This document shows, piece by piece, positions 30,626 through 42,014 of a stretch of DNA of 64,000 nucleotides. The stretch is from Amblyomma americanum (lineage: Eukaryota; Arthropoda; Arachnida; Ixodida; Ixodidae). The notes beneath the pieces were generated by a model, which did no database searches, was not told where the DNA came from, and worked only from the letters and a program-made list of their open reading frames with translations. Position 1 is the stretch's first letter. Every line of letters starts with the position of its first letter. The position numbers and the translations under genes are program-made. The stretch covers positions 543,048,207-543,112,206 of the forward strand of contig NC_135497.1 in the NCBI RefSeq assembly GCF_052857255.1. Reading direction: 5' to 3'.

Positions 30626-32716
30626 ATACACATTACACCTCATAAGTATTCCCTAGGTGCTCCTATAATGTGTTTTTACATTTTGTGCTGAAAAGAGGTT
30701 TATTTTAATAATAGTTTGGTGGAAAGCTTTGGGGGATCTTTAATGATGAAAAGAAAAAAATCTTTTCTACTTGGATGCTGTTAATAAAGATGTCAGATAT
30801 TCGAATTGAGCCCGGATAGCTCTCTGCGCTGAACGCGAAGACATGGGGTAGTTAACTGCCCACTAGTCGGCTGTCTCGCTGAGCGCTCTTCGTGCATCAT
30901 ATTGTGGTGTTATTAAAGAAACAATCCGTTAGGGGGACGCAGTGATTTTAATTGGTTTATTCTATGCTATAAACTTCGTTTTGTGTGGTGTGCTCAGACG
31001 TCAAAACAATGCAGAAAAATAAGATCAAAGCCTAATTGAATTGATGCCTCAAACCCGGGGCACAGATGGAGATTTTCGCCCTAGATTCCCAGCTGTATCC
31101 AAAAACCGGGGTGCATGTTCGGCGCCAGAGTGGCTTTGCCTATCAGCCACGCCATTAAGGAAGAATGGGGCAGAGGGCGCGGAGAGTCCTAGAGACGATG
31201 AGGAGTGTCAGAAAAGTCACCGCAATCACAAGGCGGGTGACCCAATCGACGCCCAGTGTTGTAGATAAGAGAGGCTTTAAGTAGGCAGTATGTTTGAACA
31301 GTGGTCCAGGTTGTGCCCTCTGCGTACCTCATTGACGTAAGCGCGAGGGCGCAAGGGCATGAGAGCGCTCGCCTGAGTCAGCCGAGAGCGTTGGTGGAGA
31401 CGTGGAGGTGAAAGCTATCAGATAGAGAAAGGGGACATCGACCACCATACTGAGGCTCGGGAGAAAGGTGCTGGAGACGCCATGAGCCAGCTCATTCGCT
31501 ACAATGCTGCAGGGAGATATAATTCATTCCTGGTAAAAAAAGAAGGGAAGGTTAAGCTATTGCTTTCTCTCTCGATGAATGGCCAGGGTGGCTCCACGCG
31601 GTGCCTGGAAAGAGCACGTACTCTGGAATGTTCTTGACGTAGTAAAAAATATTTATAACTTTTTTACAAGAGTGTCGAAGAGAGCGCAGAAAGGCGTCAT
31701 CAAGGAGAGTCCACATCACGTGTTCACCACCGTGTCCACACCTAACGAGTCTACCACGAGTCCACACTTACTACGTCTAGCGCAGGTCTTATAAACCACA
31801 GAGGCTCCCCAGGGTCCCTCGGTGCTCCTAGGCCGCAGCCGGCACATGGTCAGTACGAATGCAAAAATCGCCATCACATGCACAGTCATGCCTGGTCTTT
31901 GCAGATGGCGACATAGTTGCTAGGCGGCCAGCATGCAGGTGACATAAATATAATCACCCTGGCACACGTTTAGAAAGCTCGTCACGCGCTCCGCATCAAC
32001 GGAAGGATCCGAGTGATGCCCGTTCCATGCGACACCTTTGAGCGTCCACGATGATTGCCACACCAGCTTGCATCCTTCCGTATCCAGAGAAGGGCTCCGC
32101 CGGAGAATAACGTCTCATGGTCAACTGGAGGGCCAGTCATAAGAGTACGCTTAACCTACGGCGAAACCATGGCCGTGAACACGTATCCGAGCCGGTCATT
32201 TTGATCACATTTCGCTTGAAAACGCGGCTGCAGCGGCGGACTGGGCTAGCATTGCTTTGGCATTGAGAGCAGGACGCGAATGGGAATCTCTCTGCACGAC
32301 GAGGGATGCAAGCCTGACACATAGCGTTGTTATGCATCGGGGATTGTCCCTTTCAATCCTCCTTTCAAGACACACGTCGAAGCCCACTTGGACAAAGCAA
32401 ATTATACGAGTTTCAGGCTAGCGTTTTCATTCCAAAGCATTACTTATCTTCGCTGTTTCGTTTCAGCAGAAAGTGGACACAAAACGTGTCGGCAGCCGTT
32501 TCATTGTTCGCGGAGGTTTTACCAGTAAAAATATTGATTGTGTGAGAGAGTGACAAAATGTCGATGCGCAGCAAATTTCGTTGAGTGGAATAGCTAAATA
32601 TTTAGAGTCTGGAAAGTCGATTAGACGTCGAAGGAGTCCCGGACGTGGATATAGTGGGTGAACGTCAAAAGAGTCGTGGTCGTTGATATTGCGGGAAAAT
32701 ACGCATACAAGCCGGT
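30626..32716. other. Unassigned stretch
   Basis: No gene, SINE or LINE motif was recognised in about 2.1 kb. The overlapping frames 31552-31767 (minus) and 31579-31794 (plus) lack motifs. Confidence 0.35.
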
Positions 32717-33056
32717 TGAATGTTTGAGTTAATTAATTAATTGGTTTTGGGGGGAAAGGAAATGGCGCAGTATCTGTCTCATAGATCGTTGGACACCTGA
32801 ACCGCGCCGTAAGGGAAGAGATAAAGGAGGGAGTGAAAGAAGAAAGGATGAAGAGGTGCCGCAGTGGAGGGCTCCGGAATAATTTAGACCACCTGGGGAT
32901 CTTTAACGTGCACTGACATCGCACAGCACACGGGCGCCTTAGCGTTTTCCTCCTTAAAAACGCAGCCGCCGCGGACGGGTTTGAACCCGGGAACTCCGGA
33001 TCAGTAGTCGAGCGCCCTAACCACTTGAGCCATCGCGGCGGGGCTGAATGTTTGAG
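32717..33056 (-). mobile_element. Complete Ruka-like SINE with 12-bp target-site duplication
   Basis: The SINE body occupies about 32729-33044. The minus-strand head CCCCGCCGCGATGGCTCAAGTGG is at 33044, with B box GGTTCAAACCC, the full body, and an AATTAATTAATTAA tail. TGAATGTTTGAG at 32717-32728 is repeated at 33045-33056 and flanks it precisely. The best-preserved insertion structure of a SINE in the window. Confidence 0.93.
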
Positions 33057-35115
33057 ATAGATTAATATGTGATTAATGAACGACAAATAAACAAAAAAGT
33101 TATGGTCGATGTGGGAAAATTAAACGCAAATAAGACCAATTGACGTTGATGCTGTGTAACGACGTCATAACATTCTCGGATGTTGAAAGGGTATAAACCG
33201 AAAAAAAGAGGTTGAAAAACCGTAAGCCAGCTTAAAAAAGTGTTAATTTATGTAAAAGCAAGAAAGAAATTGATAAATTATTGTAAAAACGCTGACAAAC
33301 AGTAAAGAAAGACAGAGCGCTTGGACATCACAATAATGAATCGAAGAGAGGTGACCAGTGTTGATGGGATGTCAATGCTCTCACATCCTCTCTCTGCGGG
33401 TCGCCGCAGTGATCTCTAAAGTTTTTGTTACGGAAACACATGCTATATGCACGTAGCGTGGTTGTGCGTTCGACCGAGACGCAAATGCAGCAAACGTTCG
33501 CAATCCACGCAATGGAACATTTACAGCCTCTTGTCCCGACGAAACCGGCGAACAAAATAGGCGCACCACAAACTCTTTATTATCTGCAGCAAGCGCCTCG
33601 CCATCCGACTGCACTACCGCCAGAACACAAAGGGATTAATCGAAAAGGCAGATAGATGTTCAAAACTGAAACATTTCATTTCCTTCGTGGCTAGAAACGA
33701 AGTAAAAGTACTCAGGTGCAACAACAAACATATTTATTTCAACAAAAAGCCAGAAAATTTCCTGTCTGGGCTGAGCGAGGCCCTGAGGTGGACACTTCAA
33801 ATTTCGAATGCAAAGTTGAAAGGGCGAAGACACTCGTGAAAGTAACATCAAGTGTCTTGTTCGGTGGAGTTCTCCAGCGGTAGCTATGAAACCTCACAAA
33901 AATTTTTGTTGAAAAATACTTGACCTCTTATTGTTCAATAGTGAGAGATCACATTTAAATAACTTTGTATTCATGTTGATGAAACATTAAGGGTCTGGAG
34001 ATCTCTTGAATATTGGCCACTGAAATACAGTTAATTATTTTTAGTACTGCAGTGTTGAATTTTGTTTTGATTTTTTATTGGCATTCTCTTATTACTTTAT
34101 TGATATCTTATCTACTTCTGAGATTTTAAAGAACAATCAATGGATAAATTAAAAAAAATTACATTTTGTGCTCCTACTGCGCCCGAAGGCCCATGCCGTT
34201 CTAATTCGCGCGCACATTTGCAGCAGTGAGAAATGGAGGCAACCAGTGCTCACACTTCAACATTGCAAGCTCGTGCTCATGTGGTGCTGAAAACATTCAA
34301 ACGAGGATGATATGCACACGCTCACACGCAAACTCACGCATACATGCACAGCCCTCTGATTTCACAGAATGAAACAGCTTGGACACTAGGCTTATATACT
34401 CCCTAACAAAGGTGTGCCCATCGATGCAGGCGATGAACTGCCAATCTTCAGTTATATAATTTATTATTGTCACTATTTATATACCTAATTTGCCATCCAA
34501 TTAATCAAGTTCACATGCGATGATTTCTAGGTTGAGTACCTCGATTCCTTCAAGCGCACTAAAAATAAAAGCAATAGTAAGAGCCGCGTTTGTGTGAACG
34601 CAGTATAGGCCTGAGGATGCATTGAAGTATCAGCACTTTTCTTTCTTGTGAAAGGGAGAGTTTGAGCGGCTTACTTGTGTCTTTACAGGCGCTGCGTTCT
34701 CCTAGAGCGTAAGTACAGACCATAAGTACAGAAAGGGTAAGACTGAGGCCCCATCATGCGCGTCTTGATTAGGCCTACTTTACATAAGTTAGGCTTAGCT
34801 ACATCACCGTCTGCATAATTGAATCCCAACAATATGTACTCAACAAATGTACTCAAGTATTTCGTTATGAAGTATTGAAGAAAATGATTCATTGATGCGT
34901 GTTGAAAAAATTAAATTACTGCTGAATTGACATTCAAAAACCGTTAGCAAAATCTAAACATAATATAAAAGAAAAATCAATGCTAATTTTTCTAGTGGAG
35001 TGCTTCGACTGCCGAGATCATGGCGTCGTTGGACGTGCGCAAGGAGGAGAGGTAAGCCTGGTGAGGGTTGGTGGGGGGAGGAAGCAAATGGCGAGGAGCG
35101 CTGGATATAGGGCTC
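33057..35115. other. Unassigned AT-rich stretch
   Basis: No coding motif or repeat was recognised. Long A/T-rich segments at 33.9-34.2 kb. Short frames only. Confidence 0.35.
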
Positions 35116-35187
35116 AAAAAGTGACAACTTTTACGCATCCTAAATCGCAGAATTTAGCCACAGCTAGCGTAAACGTTGTCACCTTTT
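35116..35187. repeat. Imperfect inverted repeat (21-bp arms, 30-bp loop)
   Basis: AAAAAGTGACAACTTTTACGC (35116-35136) pairs with GCGTAAACGTTGTCACCTTTT (35167-35187) with two mismatches. It could form a hairpin in RNA or be the remnant of a foldback element; no target duplication was seen. Confidence 0.85.
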
Positions 35188-35699
35188 CGTTTTCAAAAAC
35201 TCTGCCTGTTGCATCATCGCCATCACACTAACAACGCCCACTGCGGGATAATTGCGTCTATATCTCTCCAAGAAATCCTGTCCTCTTATTGGTGTCCTAA
35301 AACGTTTTTTCGCAAAGCAGGAAAAGAGAGGAAATACTGCACATGCGGGTGGAATGATTAGTTCACGATCCCAAAGGCCATCGCTGTCGATCTAGCCCGG
35401 GACTCCAATGCGCGCTGGCTCCCCAGTACTGAGCTTTTCCTCCTAGAGGTGTGTATGTAACTCGCGGGATTGTGGTCAGAGCATCTTCATGTTGCGTGGT
35501 ATGTGGTGAGATTCTAACCACCACAAGTGCCATCCCGTTATAGTCACCTGAAAAGTTAACATCAAATTTAATTACGTTTCGCAATGTCTAGGCTTGTAAT
35601 CTGCGCCAATGCCTAGCCTCTCCCGGGTTTATTTTATGGTGTGAGAGTTGTCTTTCTCCGTATGTAGGGGAGAGAGAGGAGAGCTCAGGGTGTTTAGCT

Positions 35700-36110
35700 G
35701 CTCAGCTAGTGCACCCTTGAGCAAAGGTTTCCGCGGACTCATTTCTCTCGAGCCCCTCGTGCCCGGGTGTCGAAGTGATTTGTTGCTTTTTTGGAAAACG
35801 CGTGAGGACGCTTAGTGTTTAGCAGGGACGCTACTGATTTTGGAATTCTGCCTGAGAGGAGGAGCCGACTTGCAGAATTAGAGTAGTCACAATTTTGAGG
35901 TATTTGTCAGAGGCGTCGCTATAATGAATGGCTAGCGCGATTGCAGCTGTTTCGAGTGCAGTATGTGGTAACTTTTGCGATGGAAGCCCTGGAAATTTCC
36001 GGATAGTTGTTGTCTAGGACAAATGCAACTGTTATGGCAGAGTTGGAGTATGTGGCGAGGTCTACATACACGACGTTTCTTGGTTTGTCGGTGAGTGCGG
36101 CGCATGTAAT
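35700..36110 (-). pseudogene. LINE RNase H remnant
   Basis: Minus-strand pieces: YVDLATYSNSAITVAFVLDN (about 36010-36070), then AIALAIHYSDASDKYLKIVT (about 35890-35950), and STPGHEGLERNESAETFA (about 35690-35780), which matches the RNase H terminus H-E-G-x-x-x-NES. The pieces lie in different frames. Confidence 0.6.
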
Positions 36111-36730
36111 GTATTCGTACCATTTTTTTGTCTTTGTCTATTTTCGGCTGCATGTTTTTTTGGCAGAAGGGCCACCTGAATAGCAGAGCAAAGATTGGTG
36201 TCTATTTCCTGGGTGTCTAGTACTTGCCGGAGGTCTGCTGATGTGTCAATTCATTCTAGAATGTGTCTTCCGGCTTTAGTGGCGAATAGTCTTTCTGTGA
36301 GGAGAGGACAGCTTCTCGGACCACGGCGAAGGTGTTGGTGAAGCCGACGACGCCGAGGTGATCGTTGGTTATTGAAACAAGGAGGCCGAGTGCTTGTCTG
36401 TAGGCCATGTGGATGATCGCGTTGGCTTTCTTGATTTCCTCTTTAAGCAGGGTGATGTATGGGAGTCGATACGATGGGTGACTTATTGCTAGGCCCTGTA
36501 TTGGTATCTTCTTGACGCTTGCCGTTGCAGTTTCTAGTAACCCATTTGATCATGCATGCGATTTGTTGAGATGCAGAGTGGAGGCGCTGTAGGGTATATA
36601 TGGCCTTTGTTTTGCTTTTAATAGAAAGCCTCGGGATGCGTAGGACTCAGTCTTCTCTTATTAGGGTACCATCGAGAAGTACATCGAGAACTCCCGGGGA
36701 TCCTTATGCCTGTCCCCTTATGAGAACGAA

Positions 36731-37185
36731 TTAGAATTTATCCGGCTCCCATCGGATGCCGCATACTGCTGCCAGGCTTTCGACACATATGGCCGCTACC
36801 TGCAAGGTTCCTTCTTTGGTAGCGAAGGAGCCTTTAATTGTCCAGATTATAATTTCTTCTGCATAGATCGTATATCTGATGTCTGGAATTATGTCGAAAA
36901 CTGTGGCCATGGTGATCATGGTGATATTGAAGAGTAATAGGGAGATAATAGAGCCAGGGAGGGGGGGGGGGGGCTACCTTTGTGCCTTTATTGGACATGT
37001 TCCTTTGCTGAGCGAACTTGTCCCTGTGCAAGGGGGGCCGTGCGGTCGCTAAGACAGGGTTCGATGTAGTTGAAAGTTTTTATGCCAGATCCCATGGTCT
37101 TTAGCTTCAGGAGAATGGCTTCATGCGAGACGTTGTCGAAGGCAAACTGGAGATCAACGGCCAACATCACTGTACTCCACCACAA
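36731..37185 (-). pseudogene. LINE RT palm with altered active site
   Basis: Two minus-strand frames give AVDLQFAFDNVSHEAILLKLKT (37110-37170) and IRYTIYAEEIIIWTIKGSF (36840-36890). The first holds the palm aspartate (D in VDLQ) and the FDNVSH segment. The second is the active-site loop, where YADD would be expected; both aspartates read as glutamate (YAEE, DNA 36854-36865). That change abolishes metal binding in known RTs, so the copy is dead, in line with its frameshifts. A G homopolymer (36961-36973) separates the two frames. Confidence 0.78.
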
Positions 37186-38399
37186 GGAATGTTTTGTAAT
37201 ACTTTTTCATTTAAAAGGAGGGAGCGCAGTAGTCATTATCTTCGATTAAATTTGGAGACAAGTTTGAATGATGCGTTCATACAGCTCCCCCTAACAGGAG
37301 GTAAGAGAGGTTGTCCTGACAGCCTCCGGGATGGGTGGTTTGCCTGGTTTGAGGACTCGTATATTTTCTGTGTTAGCACTCTGCCGGGCCTTCTCCAGCC
37401 TTCCGTAGGGCATCGTTGAAGTATTTTGTGAGAATATGTGTTTGGGCTTTGATCACATTTCTAATAATTCCGTTGATGATTTTTCCCTGATTGCGGCTGT
37501 GTTTCGGGTGGCTCAGCGCGCTGCAGCGTAGACTTCAGCTGGGATAATGGGCGCGTCCAGTTCCTCGTTGCTCGTTCGCGTGTACTCAATTATGAGCTGC
37601 GGGACGTATGAGCCTAATTATTTTTCCGAGAACGCATCCTGCAAAGCTGAATCGTCTCCAGGAGAGGTATGCCTTGTTTTTGAGTGCGTGGTTCGAAATA
37701 GAACTTCATGTTGTGAGGTCTGTTAGACTGCGTAAAATCACCCAGGTACCTGATGTCCCCAGGGTGCCTCGAAGTGATTTGCAGAAAATATTGTACTCTT
37801 CCTAGGAGATGTGGCCGGCATGCTCCTGTGCTTCGGCGGTTATGGGAACAATCCTTAGCCTAAAGGAGCAATTTAGACGCTGTTTTTATCTTCTCTGGAT
37901 TAGCATCCGCCTAGTCTTCAATAGCTGGAGAAGGTATCTGTCCACGGCTGGCAATTACGGGGTGCATTATAACACTGTTTGGGGCGGCATTGTGTGTTCT
38001 TCTTACTGCTTTTCCCCGTTCAATGATGCACTGAAAAAGTTGTTCTCAGTCGGCGTATTCGTAATGCTTGGTCGCGTCTGTAATGCAGGGTGCCCCACGC
38101 CGCTGCCTGTGATTGGTATTGGAGATAGACCTAACGAGAGTCGAAATATCACGGGCCAAGTTTTCGCTGGAGGTCTTCCACGTGGCGATGGGAACATTTT
38201 TGATGAGGGCTGTTTCGACAGCATTCGCGGTTTACGCTGTTTCTTTCCCTTTTTTCCTTACCGCACACCTCATAGGGCGAGCGGCGCGACCGATTTCCGC
38301 TGTCCTCGGAAGGTAGCGAGCGACTGACCGCTAAGGAGACAGCCGGTTTTTCGGGAGGGCGAGTGACGCATGCCCGCTCACTTCAGATGTCCAGGAGAG

Positions 38400-38752
38400 A
38401 CTCCAACCCTGTCTTATGTCATCTCCAGGCACCTTTTCTATACAAAACTTTCTAGTGTCATCCGCTCACATGAATTCCTGCCACACACGGCTACGCGCTT
38501 GCTGTCTCTTGAAATCCTGCACGTTGCCCTTAAGGAACAGCGTTTATCCTGCCTTCGCATTTCATGGCCTGTTGATTTTTATTTCTTGAATTCTATTAGG
38601 ATGTCATTAACCCGTGCTTGATCCTGACCGACTCTGCCATCTTCCTCTTTCTTAACGTTAAAGCTATCATTTCTTTCGCACAACCTTGCTGAGTTCGTTT
38701 GAATTTTAGTTCAACCTTCTTTGTTTGGCTTCATGATTCGGCCCCCTAGGTG
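38400..38752 (-). pseudogene. RTE-like LINE, 3' coding end (left of Penelope insertion)
   Basis: The plus-strand text (CACCTTTTCTATACAAAACTT, then TGCCCTTAAGGAACAGCG and AGGATGTCATTAACCCGTG) is the reverse of the C-terminal coding and 3' region of an RTE-type element. It recurs at 47330, 53790, 54520 and 54960. The piece ends in GTGAGTACTGG at the insertion point. No open frame survives. Confidence 0.75.
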
Positions 38753-38764
38753 AGTACTGGTAAG
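38753..38764. repeat. Target-site duplication of the Penelope unit, left
   Basis: AGTACTGGTAAG matches AGTACCGGTAAG at 42015-42026 with one difference. The host sequence on both sides is the same RTE-like LINE. Confidence 0.85.
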
Positions 38765-38848
38765 AGAACGTCTTGCTGGGCAAGTTGGTAACTGTACAAC
38801 TTTTTGGTTACAGGCGCGAAAACAGACACGACACAAGGTAGAAAGACG
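38765..38848 (-). repeat. Penelope pseudo-LTR / 3' terminal repeat
   Basis: AGAACGTCTTGCTGGGCAAG through GGTTACAGGCGCG to ACACAAGGTAGAAAG. It matches 41340-41428 with few differences and, inverted, the end of the plus-strand copy. Confidence 0.82.
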
Positions 38849-39029
38849 GGACGGAGCGCCACTCACAAGTGATTTATTTGAAGGCAACACGGACACATAT
38901 ATACCATCGTACACGCAAGGAATGCTATCATCTTCAAGGTTGATAAGATAGCGAAGGAGTGAAAACATTATTCTCTGCCTTATACAATGATATGGACGTG
39001 TCGCTGATACACATGCTTCCTTTCTTTGC

Positions 39030-39300
39030 AAAAAAAAGCTCAGATTAATTCTCTAGCTTTTGTGTCTTTGCTTTTTGAAAGAATTCGCGCACCAGAAAAA
39101 CTTGGCTCACAAGAGCGTGACTGGCAGGACCTTATATGCTTAGGCATATTTGGGCCTTCTTTATCTTGCTCTACGTTTCTTTCATGTTTCCTGATTCGCT
39201 CGTTAACGCAGCGTACTGTTTGCCCGATATAGCAGCGGCCGCAGCAGAGGCGAATTTCGTAGACGACACCTTAGGCGCACTTCATGAACGATCGCCCATG
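39030..39300 (-). pseudogene. Penelope GIY-YIG endonuclease (long copy)
   Basis: On the minus strand: VVYEIRLCCGRCYIGQTVRCVNERI... with KHERN and MPKHISSCQSRSC following. Y-E-I and C-Y-I-G provide the GIY-YIG core, with arginine and histidine downstream and a cysteine/histidine cluster (H-x-S-S-C). An in-frame stop precedes the domain (GCCTAAGG at about 39268; the plus-strand copy reads GCCAAAGC there), so the RT-endonuclease fusion is interrupted. The endonuclease cuts the target for insertion. Confidence 0.82.
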
Positions 39301-40446
39301 CTTGGTGCCACACTCTCTTTTTTTCGTTTTGGTCTCTTTCAATGCGAGAGCAAAGGTTTCCGAGCATTTCTGGGGCTGAAAAAACAAGCGCCGCACCATG
39401 ACTGCTCGCGCCCTTTTCAAGTTTTGGGCTAGCCTGTGCACATAGGGCACCACCACAGGTCGCACCACCTCTTCTCGAGGGACATCTTCCCCAGCTCTCA
39501 CAGCCTTTCTTTTCATCTTTTGTAGCGTGCTTTCAGCGACTGCCGTTACGAGTGAACCAGGAAATCCAGCTGAAGACAGCCTGGCCAATTGGTTTTGAAA
39601 AATCAGTTCCATCTTGTGAGTGCATGATTTTGTGAGGGTGGATTCGAGAGAAAGTAAAGCAATCCCCCTTTTTATTAGCTTGGAGTGGTCGGAGTCTTAT
39701 GGCAGAAGCCCCTTTTTTGCGTGTGGAGCATACGCCCAACAAACCTGTTCCTCACAAAACTCCATAATGAGATCTAAAAACTTTAAAACATTCCCTTCAG
39801 GTACTTCACAAGTAGAACTTAAGCCATTTCCATGTCGTGTAAATAAGGTTAATACATCGCGCACAGATTCTTTGAAGTTCAAACTTCCGTCCTTAGTAAA
39901 AATGGTTAAAAAGTCGTCCACATACATGAACACTCTAAAAACGTTGCTAGCAGTCAAAACTTGGTGCAAAACTAGATCTATTTGTGAAAGAAAAAGATTT
40001 CACAAAACAGGTGCAACACATGGGCCTATACATATGCCAGCTTTGTGCAGAAAACACTACTCGTCAAATGTTACAAAGGTAGATTGTAAATAAAACTTTA
40101 AATGGGCTAAAAAATCCTCGATGGATATACCGGCAGTATTCTGAAAAGAAATAGGGTCCTTACATTTAATGCACTCTCTGACTGCAGTAAACATGGCTTC
40201 GTGGAGAACAGAATAAAATAAATCCCCAACATCTACCGAAAAGGCGAGTCCAACATCACGATGAGAATCTAAGAATTGACTAACTTCATCAAATGTTTTG
40301 GCAGGAAAGGGATCTTCTACATCAAGCTTACCCAAAGTTTCCAACAAGAACCGACAAAGCGCCCTCTTCCTTGACCCCTTCTCAGTAACAATAGTTCTGA
40401 AGGGCATCCCTTGCTTGTGCGTTTTTACCGAAAAGAACACCTTCAA
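39271..40446 (-). pseudogene. Penelope reverse transcriptase (long copy)
   Basis: From 40446 downwards: FFSVKTHKQGMPFRTIV (finger region; KTHK is typical of Penelope RT), LAFSVDVGDLFYSVLH (first catalytic aspartate), FVTFDE, then FRVFMYVDDFLTIF with the YVDD box (39913-39924). VPEGNVLKFLDL and a thumb and linker with STLQKMKRKA and EEVVRPVVVPYVHRLA follow. Two in-frame stops separate the finger part from the YVDD part (near 40058 and 39992). Penelope RTs are related to telomerase. The key residues are kept, so decay is recent to moderate. Confidence 0.85.
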
Positions 40447-40805
40447 TGCATTTTTCTAATTTTTCTTGCATTTGGCAATCTGTTTGCTAAGACGAACTAG
40501 ACCTAGCTGCTCACGCATTGCAACCGCTCTGTTTTTAACTTTAGTAGATTTCACTTTGACAGGCGAAGCATTCTTTTCAATAGCCAGGGCTGCTCTTTCC
40601 GAGAAGTTATTTTCACATAACACTACAAATCCACCTTCATTACCTGCTTGTAAAAGCCTTAGGTTATTTTCCTAAAGAAAGATACAATTTCTCGGGGTGA
40701 AGTTCTCTTATGACGAACAGGTACCCGGTCGCAGGACTTGAGAAGGCAGTCGACGCTCTCAGGTAGACACTTTTCACGCTCTTCTGAACTGGCCTTCCTG
40801 GCGAT

Positions 40806-41264
40806 TCAACGATTGATGGCTATCAGTTCTTGCGGGGGCACTTGTGGTTCCAGTCCATACTTGGGTCTCTTTCGAAGAATTGATGACATTACCTCAGGGA
40901 AATGAATGCCCCCTACAACCACTAAACCACCCCCACAATTTTCCTTCTTCGCACTTCTTTCCTTCAGCAGCTTGTCTAACACGCACACCGAGAGCTGTTC
41001 AGTCATTTGGGAAGGTAACCTCTTCACAGAGCGCAAAGATTTGTCAGCCAGCCAGGTAGGATATTGCTTTTGGCAGGCGACGCGTTGAAGGTCATTTAGT
41101 AGGCGGATTTGACGCCATAACTCAGACCTGAGGATCCTGCTTATCCGCTTCACATGTCCCCAGGAGGGCAGCACTGGCTGGAAAAGGGCACATCGACATT
41201 CACCAGTCCATTCTTGATAGAAAAGGCGATGTTCCTTACAAAACAGGTGATAGCGACGGTACAT
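40806..41264 (-). pseudogene. Penelope ORF N-terminal region
   Basis: A 152-codon minus-strand frame with RRYHLFCKEHRLFYQEW at the start, a basic middle (LWRQIRLLNDLQRVACQKQYP), GGGLVVVGGIHFPEVMSSILRKRPKYGLEPQVPPQELIAINR at the end. The final PKYxLEPxVPPxELxAINR type of segment is characteristic of the region ahead of the RT in tick Penelope elements, by my recollection. The link from here to the RT (40446-40806) is broken by stops. Confidence 0.7.
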
Positions 41265-41339
41265 GAAATCTATTGGTCAATAAAACATGGAGACGACACA
41301 CACACAGACATGCCCACTGTACTAGAAATATAGCTTAAG

Positions 41340-41428
41340 AGAACGTCTTGTTAGCCAAGTTGGTAACTGTACATCTTTTTGGTTACAGGCGCGCAAACAG
41401 ACACAACACAAGGTAGAAACACCAAGAA
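41340..41428 (-). repeat. Penelope pseudo-LTR, 5' side copy
   Basis: GAGAACGTCTTGTTAGCCAAG through GGCGCGCAAACAGACAC to AAGGTAGAAA. Direct repeat of 38765-38848. It lies upstream (minus strand) of the long copy's ORF. Confidence 0.82.
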
Positions 41429-41430
41429 CA

Positions 41431-42014
41431 GCTCAGCCTCAGAAAAGCTCGGAAGCCATTGCTCTCGCATTTAAAGAGACCGAAACAAGAAAAGTGGGTG
41501 TGGCACCAAACATGGGCGATCTGTTCATGAAGTGCGCCAAAGCTGTCGTCTACGAAATTCCCCTCTCCTGCGGCCGCTCCTATATAGGGCAAACAGAACG
41601 CTGCGTTAACGAGCGTATCAGGGAGCATGAAAGATACCTAGAGCTAGATAAAGAAGGCCCAAATATGCCTAAGCATATAAGCTCCTGTCAGTCACGCTCT
41701 TGAGAGCCATGTTTTTCTGGTGCCCGAATTCTTTCAAAAAGCAAAGACACAAAAGCCAGAGCATTAATCGAAGCTTTTTTTATTGCAAAGAAAGGAGGCA
41801 TGTGTTTCAGCGACACGTCCATGTCATTGTATGAGGCAGAGAACAATTTTTTCACTCATTCGCTATATTATCAACCTTGAATATAATAGCATTCCTTGCG
41901 TGTACGATGGTATATATTTGTCCGCGTTGCCTTCAAACAAATCATTTGTGAGAGGCGCTCCGTCCCGTCTTTCTACCTTGTGTTGTGTCTGTTTTCGCGC
42001 CTGTAACCAAAAAG
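41431..42014 (+). pseudogene. Penelope GIY-YIG endonuclease (short, inverted copy)
   Basis: The frame 41494-41703 reads VVYEIPLSCGRSYIGQTERCVNERIREHE and MPKHISSCQSRS before a TGA, where the minus-strand copy has a cysteine. The GIY-YIG core residues (Y-E-I, S-Y-I-G, R, and E in the NERIREHE helix) are all present, better kept than in the long copy. Coding resumes in frame after the TGA (SGARILSKSKDTKARALIEAFF). The copy starts inside the linker before GIY-YIG, so RT and N-terminus are missing. 3' end at 42014. Confidence 0.82.

Larger units (their letters stand above)
35365..38360 (-). mobile_element. Decayed RNase H-bearing LINE
   Basis: On the minus strand, ORF2 order is linker, RT, RNase H, tail. 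The linker reads AVDRYLLQLLKTRRMLIQRR, then ITAEAQEHAG and FCKSLRGTLGTSGTWVILRSL (37730-37950). RT starts with a segment holding GIIRNVIKAQTHILTKYFNDAL (about 37400-37480). RNase H is at about 35700-36110. Several stops and frameshifts are present. The left limit (3' end) near 35365 and the right limit near 38360 are approximate; no target-site duplication was identified. Probably the same broad group as the LINE at 24890. Confidence 0.75.
38765..42014. mobile_element. Two-part Penelope-like insertion (inverted copies)
   Basis: The unit inserted in the RTE-like LINE has Penelope 3' ends at both borders. A long copy on the minus strand spans 38765-41430 and a short 5'-truncated copy on the plus strand spans about 41431-42014. 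The roughly 85-bp terminal string (from AGAACGTCTTG to ACACAAGGTAGAAA) occurs at 38765-38848 and again in direct orientation at 41340-41428, a pseudo-LTR arrangement. The plus copy ends with the reverse of the same string at about 41975-42014. Such inverted, partly duplicated units are known for Penelope-like elements. Confidence 0.85.
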
